From an uncultured Gemmataceae bacterium (lineage in GTDB: Bacteria > Planctomycetota > Planctomycetia > Gemmatales > Gemmataceae): a stretch of 64,000 nucleotides of DNA. The DNA is taken from positions 61,694 through 125,693 of the forward strand of contig CALDUY010000012.1 of assembly GCA_937923405.1 (NCBI GenBank). Direction: 5' to 3'. The translations under genes and the position numbers were made by a program. The notes beneath the pieces were generated by a model. The model was not told the DNA's origin, ran no database searches, and was given only the letters and a program-made list of their open reading frames with translations. Of this stretch, positions 26,821 through 34,792 are shown in pieces. Every line of letters starts with the position of its first letter. Positions within the stretch are counted from its first letter, which is position 1.

Positions 26821-26905
26821 CGCCGGAACGATGACCCCGTGTTGCAGAAATCGCGCGAACCTGCCGCCGAGCCGTGCGTCTTAACCTGTGTACGACGACC
26901 CCTCA

Positions 26906-26976
26906 GTGCTGTTCACGCAATGTCTGCGTGCCATCCGAACTGGATGGACGAGCGGGTTCGACTCCCGCCCGGCGCT
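26906..26976 (+). tRNA. tRNA-like sequence, anticodon not assignable
   Basis: A cloverleaf can be drawn: acceptor GTGCTGT with CCGGCGC (six pairs, two of them G-U, plus one mismatch), D arm ACGC/GCGT, anticodon stem CCATC/GATGG, T arm GCGGG-TTCGACT-CCCGC. The anticodon loop CGAACTG has G instead of the universal U33 and the D loop lacks GG, so it is probably a decayed or non-decoding tRNA. Confidence 0.45.
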
Positions 26977-27006
26977 CTGGCGAGCGTGCCCTACAACGAA
27001 GGCTTA

Positions 27007-27079
27007 CAAACTTTAGCTCATCGGAGAGAGCATCAGAGTTCGGCTCTGAAGGTAGTGGGTTCGAATCCCACAAGTTACC
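27007..27079 (+). tRNA. tRNA-Arg (anticodon UCG), acceptor tip mismatched
   Basis: D arm GCTC/GAGC, anticodon stem TCAGA/TCTGA, loop GTTCGGC (anticodon UCG), T arm GTGGG-TTCGAAT-CCCAC are all perfect. The acceptor CAAACTT/AAGTTAC pairs only at positions 3-7; the first two pairs are mismatched. That may impair aminoacylation or end processing. CCA is not encoded. Confidence 0.75.
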
Positions 27080-27114
27080 CAACCCGCTTTCGTGACTTGC
27101 ACGACGCCTCTTTA

Positions 27115-27190
27115 CTTCGAGTAGCGTAGCCCGGTCCAACACGCCAGCCTGGGGGGTTGGAGGTCGCAGGTTCAACTCCGACCTCGAAGA
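27115..27190 (+). tRNA. tRNA-Pro (anticodon GGG), damaged D and T stems
   Basis: Acceptor CTTCGAG/CTCGAAG is perfect. The anticodon stem CCAGC/GTTGG and loop CTGGGGG give GGG, and CCAGCCTGGGGGGTTGG is the common bacterial Pro core. The D stem has one mismatch and the T stem GCAGG/CCGAC two, compared with GCAGG/CCTGC in ordinary tRNA-Pro. It looks like a decaying copy. Confidence 0.7.
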
Positions 27191-27201
27191 CAACTATCTC
27201 T

Positions 27202-27276
27202 GTCCTGGTGGAGCAGTTCGGAGTGCTCGCCGCCCTGTCACGGCGGAGGTCACGGGTTCAAATCCCGTTCAGGACG
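27202..27276 (+). tRNA. tRNA-Asp (anticodon GUC)
   Basis: All stems are intact: acceptor GTCCTGG/TCAGGAC, D arm GAGC/GCTC, anticodon stem CCGCC/GGCGG with loop CTGTCAC (GUC), T arm ACGGG-TTCAAAT-CCCGT, discriminator G. It starts 11 nt after the tRNA-Pro. This is the most canonical member of the array. Confidence 0.92.
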
Positions 27277-27360
27277 CTGACCGATTCCGAGTGGGCCATT
27301 GCCCAGCCAGTGTTCATATCTCTAGCCAGCCAGATGCGACTCGGGACTTCGGACAAGCAT

Positions 27361-27434
27361 GGCCACGTAGACCAACAGGCAGAGTCAACCGTCTCAAAAG
27401 CGGCAGAGTCCCGGTTCAACTCCGGGCGTGGCTA
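27361..27434 (+). tRNA. Class-I-shaped tRNA with CAA anticodon (Leu codon UUG)
   Basis: Acceptor GGCCACG/CGTGGCT and T arm CCCGG-TTCAACT-CCGGG pair fully. The anticodon loop CTCAAAA (27393-27399) gives CAA, stem ACCGT/GCGGC with outer mismatch and one G-U. The variable loop is only 5 nt (AGAGT), whereas bacterial tRNA-Leu has a long variable arm. So it is either mis-decoding, charged by another synthetase, or non-functional. Discriminator A fits Leu. Confidence 0.7.
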
Positions 27435-27892
27435 CTGATCGACACTTCCCGTATGCCGTATTGCTTCGTTTTTTGAACCACCTGTACCGAGAGAGGGAAT
27501 CCACCTCGCAAGATGGCGATTCCTAACTCCATCTCCAGTAGGAAATAGTTCCAATTCCCTTTCGTCCTTGGTTGAGCTGCTACTAGAGTTGATTCGTGTA
27601 GCTGATTAACTTCGTCTGATTTTTTAGCACAGTTGCCTATGAAATACACAAAACATCGGTCACTTCTGATCGTGATTGCTGAGAAGAATTTTATCTAACT
27701 TTTCCAATCAATCTATTTGTTACTATCACTTCTTTTGATTTCTCCAAATTGCTCGATAAATTCAATCACTTCTGCCAAGAATCCGATATTTATCGCGAAT
27801 CGTTTCCGCAAAAAGTGTTCGACGGTGATGATTCAGTCGCCATCGGTGCGGCGAACCTCGAACAGATGGATTTCTGTTAAGAAAGACTAAAC
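27435..27892. other. AT-rich gap without a convincing gene
   Basis: The 458 nt are clearly more AT-rich than the surroundings, especially 27640-27800. Short open frames exist on the minus strand but lack a ribosome site and similarity. It presumably holds the promoter of the outer-membrane protein gene at 27893. Confidence 0.5.
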
Positions 27893-28795
27893 ATGATCCA
27901 AAGTCTTCTGTTGACCGCTTTAGTAGTAGGCCAAGTCTCTACTCTGCCCACCGCGATGGAAACGCCAGCTAATGCACGCACTCAGGCAGTAGGCTCTCCG
28001 ATAACGCAACCAGAAATCAGTCTGTGCTCGCCTGGGCAACAACAGTCGTTCGGGGAGCGTGCCCAGCGAGAACAGCCAAGGACAACAACTATTGTTGGTA
28101 CGCCATATCCGTTGAAGGCGTCGTCGGAGGAACCGAGTGATCCGTTCTCTGGGTCGATCACCTTGAACCAAGACAGCTTCTTTGGGTTCTACCCGATCTT
28201 GAACGGGTCGTATCAGATCAATGACCAATTCGCACTCACCTTTTACGGTCTGTTTTGGACCAACCCAGGGTTCACTCCTTCGGGGACTGGCGGTCAAGGA
28301 CTATGGACCGAAGTCGCTCTTGGAACTAGTTTTACGATTCTCGACGAGGCATTGACCGTAAATCCGGCACTTGGCTTCTTGAGCGGGGCGTTGCTCTCTG
28401 GGGCGGATCGCTCTCACCCGTTCGAAGGTCTCGTGGCCCAAATCAGCTTCAGCCACGCTGATAAATACACCGAAGGCCAATTGTTCACGGCATACTACTT
28501 CGCAACGTCAGCGCCGTCGAACAACAACTTCCTGCACTGGTGGATCACTGGTGGCGTTCGGCCCTTCGCTGACAGCACGAATTGGACCCAGATTATTTCG
28601 GTCGGCGCTCATTTCGAGCAGCTCTATCAAACGAAAGCGAAGGTTGGAGATACTTCGAATATCTATACCTGGATTGGTCCTTATGTTCAGTTCACCCTAC
28701 CTAACGATGTGTTCATCCGGGTGAACGCGGGATGGGATGCTCAGGATAGTGTTTCCAGCAACTTCTACAAGATGACGCTCGGCTATGCGTTCTGA
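27893..28795 (+). CDS. Outer-membrane-like beta-barrel protein (DUF6733-like)
   Basis: 300 residues. A short hydrophobic leader (MIQSLLLTALVVGQV) is followed by a low-complexity region, then alternating hydrophobic/aromatic strands from about residue 85 (SITLNQDSFFGFYPILNGSYQINDQFALTFYGLFW) to the end. The last strand ends KMTLGYAF, an aromatic terminal residue typical of the barrel-assembly signal. NDQFALTFYG and NPALGFLSG recall a group of proteobacterial and planctomycete barrel proteins of unknown role. A strong terminator follows. Gene borders and export are well supported; function is unknown. Confidence 0.8.
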   Translation: MIQSLLLTALVVGQVSTLPTAMETPANARTQAVGSPITQPEISLCSPGQQQSFGERAQREQPRTTTIVGTPYPLKASSEEPSDPFSGSITLNQDSFFGFYPILNGSYQINDQFALTFYGLFWTNPGFTPSGTGGQGLWTEVALGTSFTILDEALTVNPALGFLSGALLSGADRSHPFEGLVAQISFSHADKYTEGQLFTAYYFATSAPSNNNFLHWWITGGVRPFADSTNWTQIISVGAHFEQLYQTKAKVGDTSNIYTWIGPYVQFTLPNDVFIRVNAGWDAQDSVSSNFYKMTLGYAF

Positions 28796-28822
28796 ACAGA
28801 CCGAAATCAACGACTGCAACTG

Positions 28823-28862
28823 CCATTGCCCGCTGGCAGAACCAGCGGGCAATGGTATTTCT
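28823..28862 (+). terminator. Rho-independent terminator
   Basis: CCATTGCCCGCTGG (28823-28836) pairs perfectly with CCAGCGGGCAATGG (28842-28855) across a 5-nt loop and is followed by TATTTCT. It lies 28 nt after the outer-membrane protein gene. Confidence 0.85.
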
Positions 28863-28939
28863 GCTGAGAACCTTCTGAGGAGGAGTTCTCTCTAGGAAGT
28901 ATTGAGGGCCTGATTGCTCAATTGTCGCCTCCAATCAAT

Positions 28940-29011
28940 TCCTCTGTAGCTCAATGGTAGAGCAACCGGCTGTTAACCGGAAGGTTGGAGGTTCGACCCC
29001 TCCCGGAGGAG
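28940..29011 (+). tRNA. tRNA-Asn (anticodon GUU)
   Basis: Acceptor TCCTCTG/CGGAGGA, D arm GCTC/GAGC, anticodon loop CTGTTAA (GUU) on stem ACCGG/CCGGA (outer pair mismatched), T arm GGAGG-TTCGACC-CCTCC, discriminator G, no CCA. Element debris begins right after it, so the 3' end is a candidate integration site. Confidence 0.92.
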
Positions 29012-29014
29012 CTT

Positions 29015-29087
29015 GCCACCCTTACTACGGGTGGCCCGTCCAGAACGGTTGACGTGAACCGCCGAGAGCCGCAGGCCTCGGCGGTTC
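29015..29087. other. Two hairpins downstream of tRNA-Asn
   Basis: GCCACCC/GGGTGGC (29015-29035) and an 11-bp perfect stem GAACCGCCGAG/CTCGGCGGTTC (29056-29087). Between them, 29038-29054 repeats 29608-29624 at 15 of 17 positions (GTCC-acggttgacg). These may be terminators of the tRNA or relics of element ends. Confidence 0.55.
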
Positions 29088-29421
29088 GCGTTTCCCGCCA
29101 TTTCTCGGGGCTTTCGCCTCCTTCCCACCCACCGCTCTCTTCTCCGTTTCGGGCGAGACAGTCAGCGGCCCGAGCCTAACCCGCCAGGTTGCATTGGGGC
29201 CGCCACAATCTCCTGCCAAAACTCGCAGAGCCTCTGGTTGACGACCCCCGCCGGGTTAACAACTCCGTCTCTCTCGGCAGTACGGAATCATCGCTCTCAC
29301 CTGCGTCAGTCCGGCCCACGACCGGGTAGGTAACGGGTAGAGGCTTCGCTTTCCTGGTCCCGACCGCAGACCGTTCGCCGGGCGAAGGTCGCTGCGGGCT
29401 TCCCTGTTACGGAGGCCCGAA

Positions 29422-29622
29422 CTCGACCCCTCCCTTCTCACGTCCCACGACCGGCTTCGCGAGGTGGCCCACCTCCTCGCCGCGGGCGTCCTGCGCCTGC
29501 TCGACCGGCCCGCCCAGGCGGCCACGCTCGCCGAGCAGCCCGCCCCAGAAAACCTCGACGAAGTGACGCGAGATTGCCTTGAGCTTCCTGGCGAAACCGT
29601 GCTCAGTGTCCGGGACGGTTGA
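29422..29622 (+). pseudogene. Small recombinase-cassette protein lacking its start codon
   Basis: An in-frame stretch of 66 codons reads LDPSLLTSHDRLREVAHLLA then AGVLRLLDRPA and ends before the DUF2924 remnant. It resembles the small protein of unknown function often found just upstream of DUF2924 in planctomycete recombinase cassettes (recalled pattern). A GGAGG site stands at the right place (29411-29415), but no ATG, GTG or TTG follows, so the start seems deleted. Confidence 0.55.
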
Positions 29623-29655
29623 CGCCCGCCGAGAGACCCGAGACGGAGGACACCC

Positions 29656-29826
29656 ATGACGCAAACCCAAACCCTGGCCCGAGAGGTCGCCGCGCTGCAG
29701 CGGATGACGGTGAAACAACTGCGACAACGCTACGCCGAGGTCTTCGGCGAGGAGACCAACGGCCACAACAAGGCGTGGCTAGTCCGCCGCCTCGCCTGGC
29801 GGCTGCAGGCCAACGCCGGAGGCGAC
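29656..29826 (+). pseudogene. DUF2924 protein, truncated and fused to toxin-like sequence
   Basis: From ATG 29656 the first 57 codons encode REVAALQRMTVKQLRQRYAE and HNKAWLVRRLAWRLQANA, the conserved N-terminus of DUF2924 proteins (normally about 100-150 residues, next to serine recombinases). At RLQANA-GGDL the reading frame continues seamlessly into beta-solenoid sequence of another protein. The C-terminal half and the recombinase are missing. The fusion point has GGCGACCTC, which both partners could have shared. The fused frame hits a frameshift about 60 nt later. Confidence 0.7.
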
Positions 29827-30826
29827 CTCAACGTCCTCAGCTATGGCCCGCTCGATTTGAGCTTCACCGCCGGCGGCGACGCCCTGCTGCAGTCCAAGCG
29901 GCGCATTGATCGCCACTGGCACCGCCGGTCGCGACCTGCGCCTGTACACCTATGGCACGCTGGGTGGTACGCTCACGGCCGGCGACGATCTCAGCGCCGT
30001 GGCCCTGGGCTCGATCACCGCCACGTTGCTTCGGCCGCTGGAGTGGATTGAAGAAGAACTCGACCCCGAAACCAACACCATCGAGCTGGACCTGCCCGAG
30101 TTGGGAGCGGAAGGCGATGCAAAGGTGTTGGCGATCAGTCCGTGTCCGCCGATTGCCTCGGGGCCAGGTCATCTCGTCACGGCCACGTTCAAGCACCAAC
30201 CGGATGGCGAGTTGCTGACGGTCACGGTGGGCAATGACGAAATCGGCTGCTCGGCCAACCACCCCTTCTGGAGCGAGAACCGGCAAGATTTCGTTGAGGC
30301 TGGCCAGCTGCGCCAAGGGGAACGAGTCCGCACGCGGCTGGAGCAAGTCGCCGCCGTCGTCGCCATCAAGCCGCGTCCACCGACCGCCTGGGTCTACAAC
30401 CTCGAAGTGCAGGGGGAGCATGTTTACGAGGTTGGGTCGAACGGCGTCCTAGTACATAACGATTGCATTTACGTTGTATATGTTTTTAAGGATAAAGACG
30501 GTATAGTTCGGTATGTTGGCCGCACATCTACTCCAAAAACCACGGACGCTCTCAAAGCCGTCAAGCTTCGCATCCAGAAAGGCCATGATATCTGGGAGAA
30601 GTATGCCAAGAAATTCGGGCTAACTTATGAAGTTAAGGAGGTACTACCTAACCGTAACACCATGCGCGCTAGCGAAGAAATTTGGTATCAGTTTTATCGC
30701 CTCAAGGGAAACCCGCTATTAAACGACCCCTTAACTCCACCGCTTAGTCGGAAGCCCAGTAAGCTTGAGAAGACAACGAAGCTCCTGAAAGAATACTGGG
30801 AATATCGCTTGAGTCAAATCCAGTAA
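29827..30826 (+). pseudogene. C-terminal end of a polymorphic toxin: beta-solenoid, HINT, GIY-YIG-like nuclease
   Basis: After a frameshift near 29887, one open frame runs to 30826. Parts in order: solenoid-type repeats (GRDLRLYTYGTLGGTLTAGD), a linker, a HINT region (VTVGNDEIGCSANHPFWSEN, VYNLEVQGEHVYEVGSNG, VLVHND) and a toxin tip of about 120 residues. The N-terminal self-cleavage Cys motif of HINT is not present, so the protein was cut inside or before it. The tip begins YVVYVFKDKDGIVRYVGRTS, like the GIY-YIG core with YVG for YIG and the conserved Arg, and has a later Glu (ASEEIWYQFY) and Asn (NPLLNDP). Such tips cut DNA in rivals. No own start codon or export region remains, so it is probably a silent toxin cartridge. 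Confidence 0.75.
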
Positions 30827-31206
30827 CTAGTATGCCCAACGCGAACAAGATGATAGGAACCGACACTCTTGCGAAGACTTGAATATTAGTGTGGCATTCT
30901 GAATTATGATAATGATTTCCATCGATATACCCTTGAGAAGTGCCAGTAAGGACCGACGATGTATCTGTTGTGCTTGTGATCAAAATGGTCTGCTCTGTTG
31001 AAAACAAGCTGCTCTTCTGACGAACCGTTAGTAGAGAGGCGTTTTCATAATTTCTGGGTGAACCCATGCTCATGATGATCGCTCTGTTAGATAAGGGATA
31101 TTAGTTTGTGTGCCGGCAAAAGCAGGGTGTCACTCGGTACTGAGAATCTATTGTCTTCCTGTCAGAATAATGTGTTCCTTGATAGGAGTGATATCTGTTA
31201 TAAAGG
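30827..31206. other. AT-rich spacer after the toxin
   Basis: 380 nt with no supported gene. A minus-strand open frame with one hydrophobic stretch overlaps the toxin end but has no recognisable features. Spacing of this kind is common between toxin tips and immunity genes. Confidence 0.4.
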
Positions 31207-31215
31207 ATGGCAGTG

Positions 31216-31551
31216 ATGATGGACGAGAATTACACCCGCGAGATCAACAATGATGACTCTATATTAATTGAGATCGTTTTCCAAGCTCATGACTTGTTGA
31301 ATCAATGCCAATACGACCGCCACGAGATTGAGGATGAACTGGAAGAGGCTATGGAGTTGAAAGCAATTGGTTGCGTTTCTGGAGCTGGTGCCGGTCTAGG
31401 CTATGTAAACATTGATGTTGAAATAGAGGATAGCAAAAATCGGAATAAGGCAGTCGCTTTAATTAGACGTATCCTCAAAAAGCTACATGTGCCGCGTTCG
31501 ACGGTCCTACATATACGTGGGAATACCGAAGAGCGTATTCCTGTTTACTAG
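31216..31551 (+). CDS. Small acidic protein, candidate immunity protein
   Basis: 111 residues. It reads as alpha/beta: IEIVFQAHDLLNQCQYDRH, a Glu-rich helix (EIEDELEEAMELKAIG), GAGAGLGYVNIDVEIEDS and a basic helix NKAVALIRRILKKLHVP before LHIRGNTEERI. The overall composition is acidic with a beta-alpha-beta end. No family is recognised with certainty. First intact gene after the toxin tip, in the same direction and of equal AT-rich composition, it is a natural candidate for the cognate antitoxin/immunity protein. ATG 31216 is preferred because AAAGG lies 9 nt before it; an ATG at 31207 sits directly against that site. Confidence 0.65.
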   Translation: MMDENYTREINNDDSILIEIVFQAHDLLNQCQYDRHEIEDELEEAMELKAIGCVSGAGAGLGYVNIDVEIEDSKNRNKAVALIRRILKKLHVPRSTVLHIRGNTEERIPVY

Positions 31552-31712
31552 TGGTCTGGTACCGTTAATTCCCGCCCCAGTCTGATCCTCCTGCCTACCT
31601 GGGAACCAGGCCAGGACAACACATAGGCTGCGTGTTTTGGCCACAGCAGGGCCCAGCGTCGCTCTGACTCGCTTCCGATCCCTGGGTGTGCTGGAGCACG
31701 GAGTCTTGCTAC

Positions 31713-32225
31713 ATGACATCATTCGACAATACCAAGCTTTACGAACTGGTCGAGGAGCTGGCACCAAATGACCCGTCGTTGCTCGATGAGGTGCGGCTGG
31801 CTGTGGAAGATCCCGCCGATTATTATGTTCGACAATGTCGCGAGCGGTTCGCCCTCCGCGGCATCAGTAAATCCGAACCCGAATTACCGTGGATCGCTTT
31901 GGTAGACGGTCTGGCGGAACGTGGCTGTCTTGTTGAGTTCGACTGGAGAGAAGATTCTGCAGCCGTCCTGGACGGTCTGGACGACATCCTGGGTGAGGAT
32001 GCTCTCGACTGGGATTCGATCCTCACGGAGGATGACGAGGAACTGTCTTGTGGAGAGTTGTTGCAACGGGTGGCAAGGCACCTTCGCGCCAGAGGACTGG
32101 CCTTGGTCTGTCTGGGTATTCAATCGGACTGCTATCCAGTTGTTGCGGTCCCCAGCGAACGCTTGGAGAGAGTTCAACGACTAGCCGTAGAAAGTGGCTA
32201 TGGTAAGATCGAGTATCTCGCATGA
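31713..32225 (+). CDS. Immunity-like protein, DUF6630-like
   Basis: 170 residues, strongly acidic. It contains WIALVDGLAERGCLVEFDWRED and DDILGEDALDWDSIL, and the C-terminus ERLERVQRLAVESGYGKIEYL. The LVDGLxxRGxLVEFDW pattern matches a family (which I recall as DUF6630) frequently encoded next to secreted toxins, similar in style to SUKH immunity proteins; this naming is from memory. ATG 31713 has GGAG 10 nt upstream. It may be a second, accumulated immunity gene, since polymorphic toxin loci often gather several. Confidence 0.65.
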   Translation: MTSFDNTKLYELVEELAPNDPSLLDEVRLAVEDPADYYVRQCRERFALRGISKSEPELPWIALVDGLAERGCLVEFDWREDSAAVLDGLDDILGEDALDWDSILTEDDEELSCGELLQRVARHLRARGLALVCLGIQSDCYPVVAVPSERLERVQRLAVESGYGKIEYLA

Positions 32226-32253
32226 TCGTTGAGGACATTCGGAGGAGTCCGTC

Positions 32254-32766
32254 ATGGCGAATCGCTGTTTGCTTCACAAGCTGATGTTTACCATCCTTTG
32301 CCTGGCTCTCCTGGTCAGCACGGGGTGCCGACGTGGTTCTTCGTCTCCGCCGGCCGCTTCCGGTGCGTCGGCCGGTTCCGGCTCGCCGGCTCCCACCGGC
32401 CTGGACGGCGCCTGGAAGGCCACCGCGGCTGAACTAGGTGGTGCCACTCACCCGTTCGAGGCATTGGGACCGTTGGCGCACATGGAAATCTCAGGGAACA
32501 CAATCCGGTACAAGGTTCAAGGCGTCGACTTCGCAGAAGGGACTATCCAGATCGATCCAAGCCAGCAGCCCAAGACGATGGTCATCCGAACGACTATCCT
32601 TCAGGGGCGGACGCGCGGCAAGACGGATGAGGCACATGCCATCTATGAACTGTCCGGGAACACGCTCAAGCTGTGCTCCTTTGACTCCATAGGTCAGCGG
32701 CCCACGGCCTTGCAGTCCCGCCCGGGGTCTGGGGACTTACTGATTACCTACCAACGCGTCCGCTGA
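32254..32766 (+). CDS. TIGR03067-type lipoprotein
   Basis: 170 residues. The signal peptide ends LLVSTGC (Cys25), then a Ser/Ala/Gly-rich linker and a domain starting LDGAWKATAAELGG with FEALGPLAHMEISGNTIRYK, IQIDPSQQPKTMVI and AIYELSGNTLKLC. This is the pattern of the small beta-barrel TIGR03067 domain common in planctomycetes. Function is unknown; it is probably anchored in the outer face of a membrane. CGGAGGAG precedes ATG 32254. It is 28 nt after the immunity-like gene. Confidence 0.8.
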   Translation: MANRCLLHKLMFTILCLALLVSTGCRRGSSSPPAASGASAGSGSPAPTGLDGAWKATAAELGGATHPFEALGPLAHMEISGNTIRYKVQGVDFAEGTIQIDPSQQPKTMVIRTTILQGRTRGKTDEAHAIYELSGNTLKLCSFDSIGQRPTALQSRPGSGDLLITYQRVR

Positions 32767-32794
32767 CGCGAACCGCAGCGACCTTCGGGCGGCC

Positions 32795-33587
32795 TTATTC
32801 AAGCAGTGCCGCCAGGCAATCGGTCACCCGTTGCACTTGCTTGACCGGATCGAGGAAGGCGTAGCGCTGGGCAAACTGCCGGGCTGCGTCGGTGTAATCG
32901 GGCGATCGAATGAGCTGATTCAGGCGGGCGTGGAAGTCCTCCCGGTCCGGAGCGGCGACCAGGCCGGCACCCAGCCGCGCCACGTTGTCCGCCAGCAACC
33001 CTTGCTCCAGAAACAGCGGGAAGTGCAGGCTCGGCTTGCCGGCGAGCAGGATTTGGGCGGTCGCCCCGTGCGTGCCGTTGAGGATAGCCAAGTCGCACTC
33101 CACGGCAGCCGTGGCCATATTGACCGGCTGATCGGCGAAGCGGACGGTCGACGACATGTACCACTGCCTCACCTCGACCGGCAGCTCCGGGACATAGACC
33201 AGGCACGGGTGTCCCAACTCGTTCAGGTGTGCCAGCAGGGCCGGCAACGCCGGAGGGTTTCAGGTAGGCGAAGATCCGCGGACCCTCCCCTTCCGGCCAG
33301 GCAGGGTTGGCACCGGCCGTGTCATAATAAGTGCCTCAGTATCGGGCTCCCGGGCGTGGGCCGTAATGGTCCAGTTCGGGGAAAGTGGTCAGGAACGTCG
33401 CATCCACTTCGCCATAGAGTTGACCAAGACGGTCGAGCGGCGGGGTCCCGAGGCTCCGAAGAACTTTGTTGGCTGTGTGCAAGACCCGCTCTTCGTCCTG
33501 CGGGAGGGACGGGTCGGGCTGCAGCCACGGCCGCAGATCCGGCCAGGGCGAGACGTCCGGAGGGCAGGTGAAGCCGGTCCCCATCAC
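32795..33587 (-). pseudogene. Broken MGT-like glycosyltransferase
   Basis: Three frames together read as one glycosyltransferase of the UDP-sugar/macrolide type. The 5' piece (33587-33339) gives [20 protein letters not shown] and [27 protein letters not shown] then replaces a codon in GARY-(stop)-GTYYDTAG, the same frame continues to IFAYLKP, and a frameshift near 33248 leads to PALLAHLNELGHPCLVYVPE through AILNGTHGATAQILLAGKPS, the donor-binding end, to the stop at 32795. The N-terminal acceptor domain is missing upstream. Two lesions plus truncation make it non-functional. Confidence 0.8.
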
Positions 33588-33706
33588 GGCCCGCCGGAGC
33601 GCGTCGACTACCGCTTCAACTACAATACTCCGGCGGTGCGGCGTCTTGCCCGTCTGTATATCATGGACGAGATAGCATCGATGAACTTGCTCTACAGGAG
33701 GTGAGG

Positions 33707-34792
33707 ATGAAACGGCTAGCGGAGATCGACCTGGAGGACGCGGTCGCCCGGGTTCGGTTCCACCCGACGAAGCGCTGGCTGCTGGCGTTGACCTCCGGCG
33801 GACTCGAGGTCAGCGTCTGGGAGTGGGACGAGGCTTATCGGTTTCGCCGGCTGACCTCGTTCCACCCCGCGGGGGAAGCCGAGGATCCCGACGAGTGGGG
33901 TCCGCCCCAGGCCGACGCCATCTTTCACCCCACCCGCAACCTGATCGCCGCCGCCCGCCGCAGCGGTCCGATCGAGTTGCGGCGCCTGCCCCAGAGCAGC
34001 TTAGCGAGTACGATCGCCGATCCGCGGATCGCCAGTGTCCTGGCCTTCTCGGCAGACGGCGAGTTGCTCCTGGCCGGCGGCTGGGTTCGGCCGCGTGACC
34101 GCGGCAAGGACCCCTGGGAATCGCGGACCTACACGGCGGTGTTCGGGGCCAAGGGCCAGTTGGTCGGCCACTTCGACCACAGCGACACCACCCTGACGCT
34201 CCACCCCAACGGCTGCCTGCTGGGTTACGTGCGCAACGACCAGGGCCTGGCCACCGTAAGGTTCGCCGCCCTGGACAAGGATGCGGTCCAGACCTATCGC
34301 GCGGGGTTCAATGTCAATGCCCAGGTCGATGGCCTTGCCTTCAGTCCTGACGGCACAGCCGTCGCGGTCATCGGCGAGGAGGAGTGGCTGCAGTTCGAGG
34401 TGCGCGACTTCCCCACCCTGACCAGGCGCTTCCGCAAGCGGTATCGTATCCCCGACGAAGAGGTGCTGCCGGAAGTGTTCGCCACTCGACAGATCGTCTT
34501 CCGCCCCGACGGGCAGGCCGTGGTGTACCTGGATCGGAAGGGGGTACTCCAGGAACTGGACGCCCACACCGGAGAGTGGCTCTCCCGGGTCGAGGCCCAC
34601 GACGGATGGGCCGGCACGATCGACTCCCGCCCTGACTTGGGCCTGTTCGCGACCGGCGGGTCCGACGGCAAGGTCCGGCTGTGGGCGTGGGAGGGCGTCG
34701 GCCCGCCAGCGCCTGTCGCGCCCGGCGTGACCGAGGAGTTCCGCCAGTCCTACGCCCCCAGTTTCCGCTTCCAGCCGACGGAAGAGGCGTAA
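33707..34792 (+). CDS. WD40-like beta-propeller protein
   Basis: 361 residues from an ATG with an excellent GGAGG site 5 nt upstream. It shows weakly conserved WD/propeller blades: [79 protein letters not shown] and a clear last blade [26 protein letters not shown] with the G-[GS]-x-D-G-x-[IV]-x-[IL]-W signature (do not read as one motif). No signal peptide, so cytosolic; probably a protein-interaction scaffold. It sits alone among decayed genes yet is itself intact. Confidence 0.75.
   Translation: MKRLAEIDLEDAVARVRFHPTKRWLLALTSGGLEVSVWEWDEAYRFRRLTSFHPAGEAEDPDEWGPPQADAIFHPTRNLIAAARRSGPIELRRLPQSSLASTIADPRIASVLAFSADGELLLAGGWVRPRDRGKDPWESRTYTAVFGAKGQLVGHFDHSDTTLTLHPNGCLLGYVRNDQGLATVRFAALDKDAVQTYRAGFNVNAQVDGLAFSPDGTAVAVIGEEEWLQFEVRDFPTLTRRFRKRYRIPDEEVLPEVFATRQIVFRPDGQAVVYLDRKGVLQELDAHTGEWLSRVEAHDGWAGTIDSRPDLGLFATGGSDGKVRLWAWEGVGPPAPVAPGVTEEFRQSYAPSFRFQPTEEA

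Noticed and set aside
26821..26905. Extra tRNA before the array
   Set aside because: A loop-like TCTTAAC is present but stems do not pair and there is no T arm.
27277..27360. Possible further tRNA between Asp and the CAA tRNA
   Set aside because: Short complementary blocks (CCGAGT/ACTCGG, GGGC/GCCC) exist, but no T arm with TTCRA and no anticodon arm can be drawn.
27416..27649. Minus-strand 77-codon frame after the tRNA array
   Set aside because: It starts in AT-rich DNA without a ribosome site and runs antisense into the CAA tRNA gene; no similarity recognised.
30744..31073. Minus-strand open frame with a hydrophobic stretch behind the toxin
   Set aside because: It overlaps the toxin end antisense, has no ribosome site and its composition is not gene-like; kept only as part of the spacer.
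33336..33338. In-frame TGA in the glycosyltransferase as selenocysteine codon
   Set aside because: The family has Trp-like conservation there, a second frameshift follows and no SECIS-like hairpin stands behind it; simple decay is the easier view.
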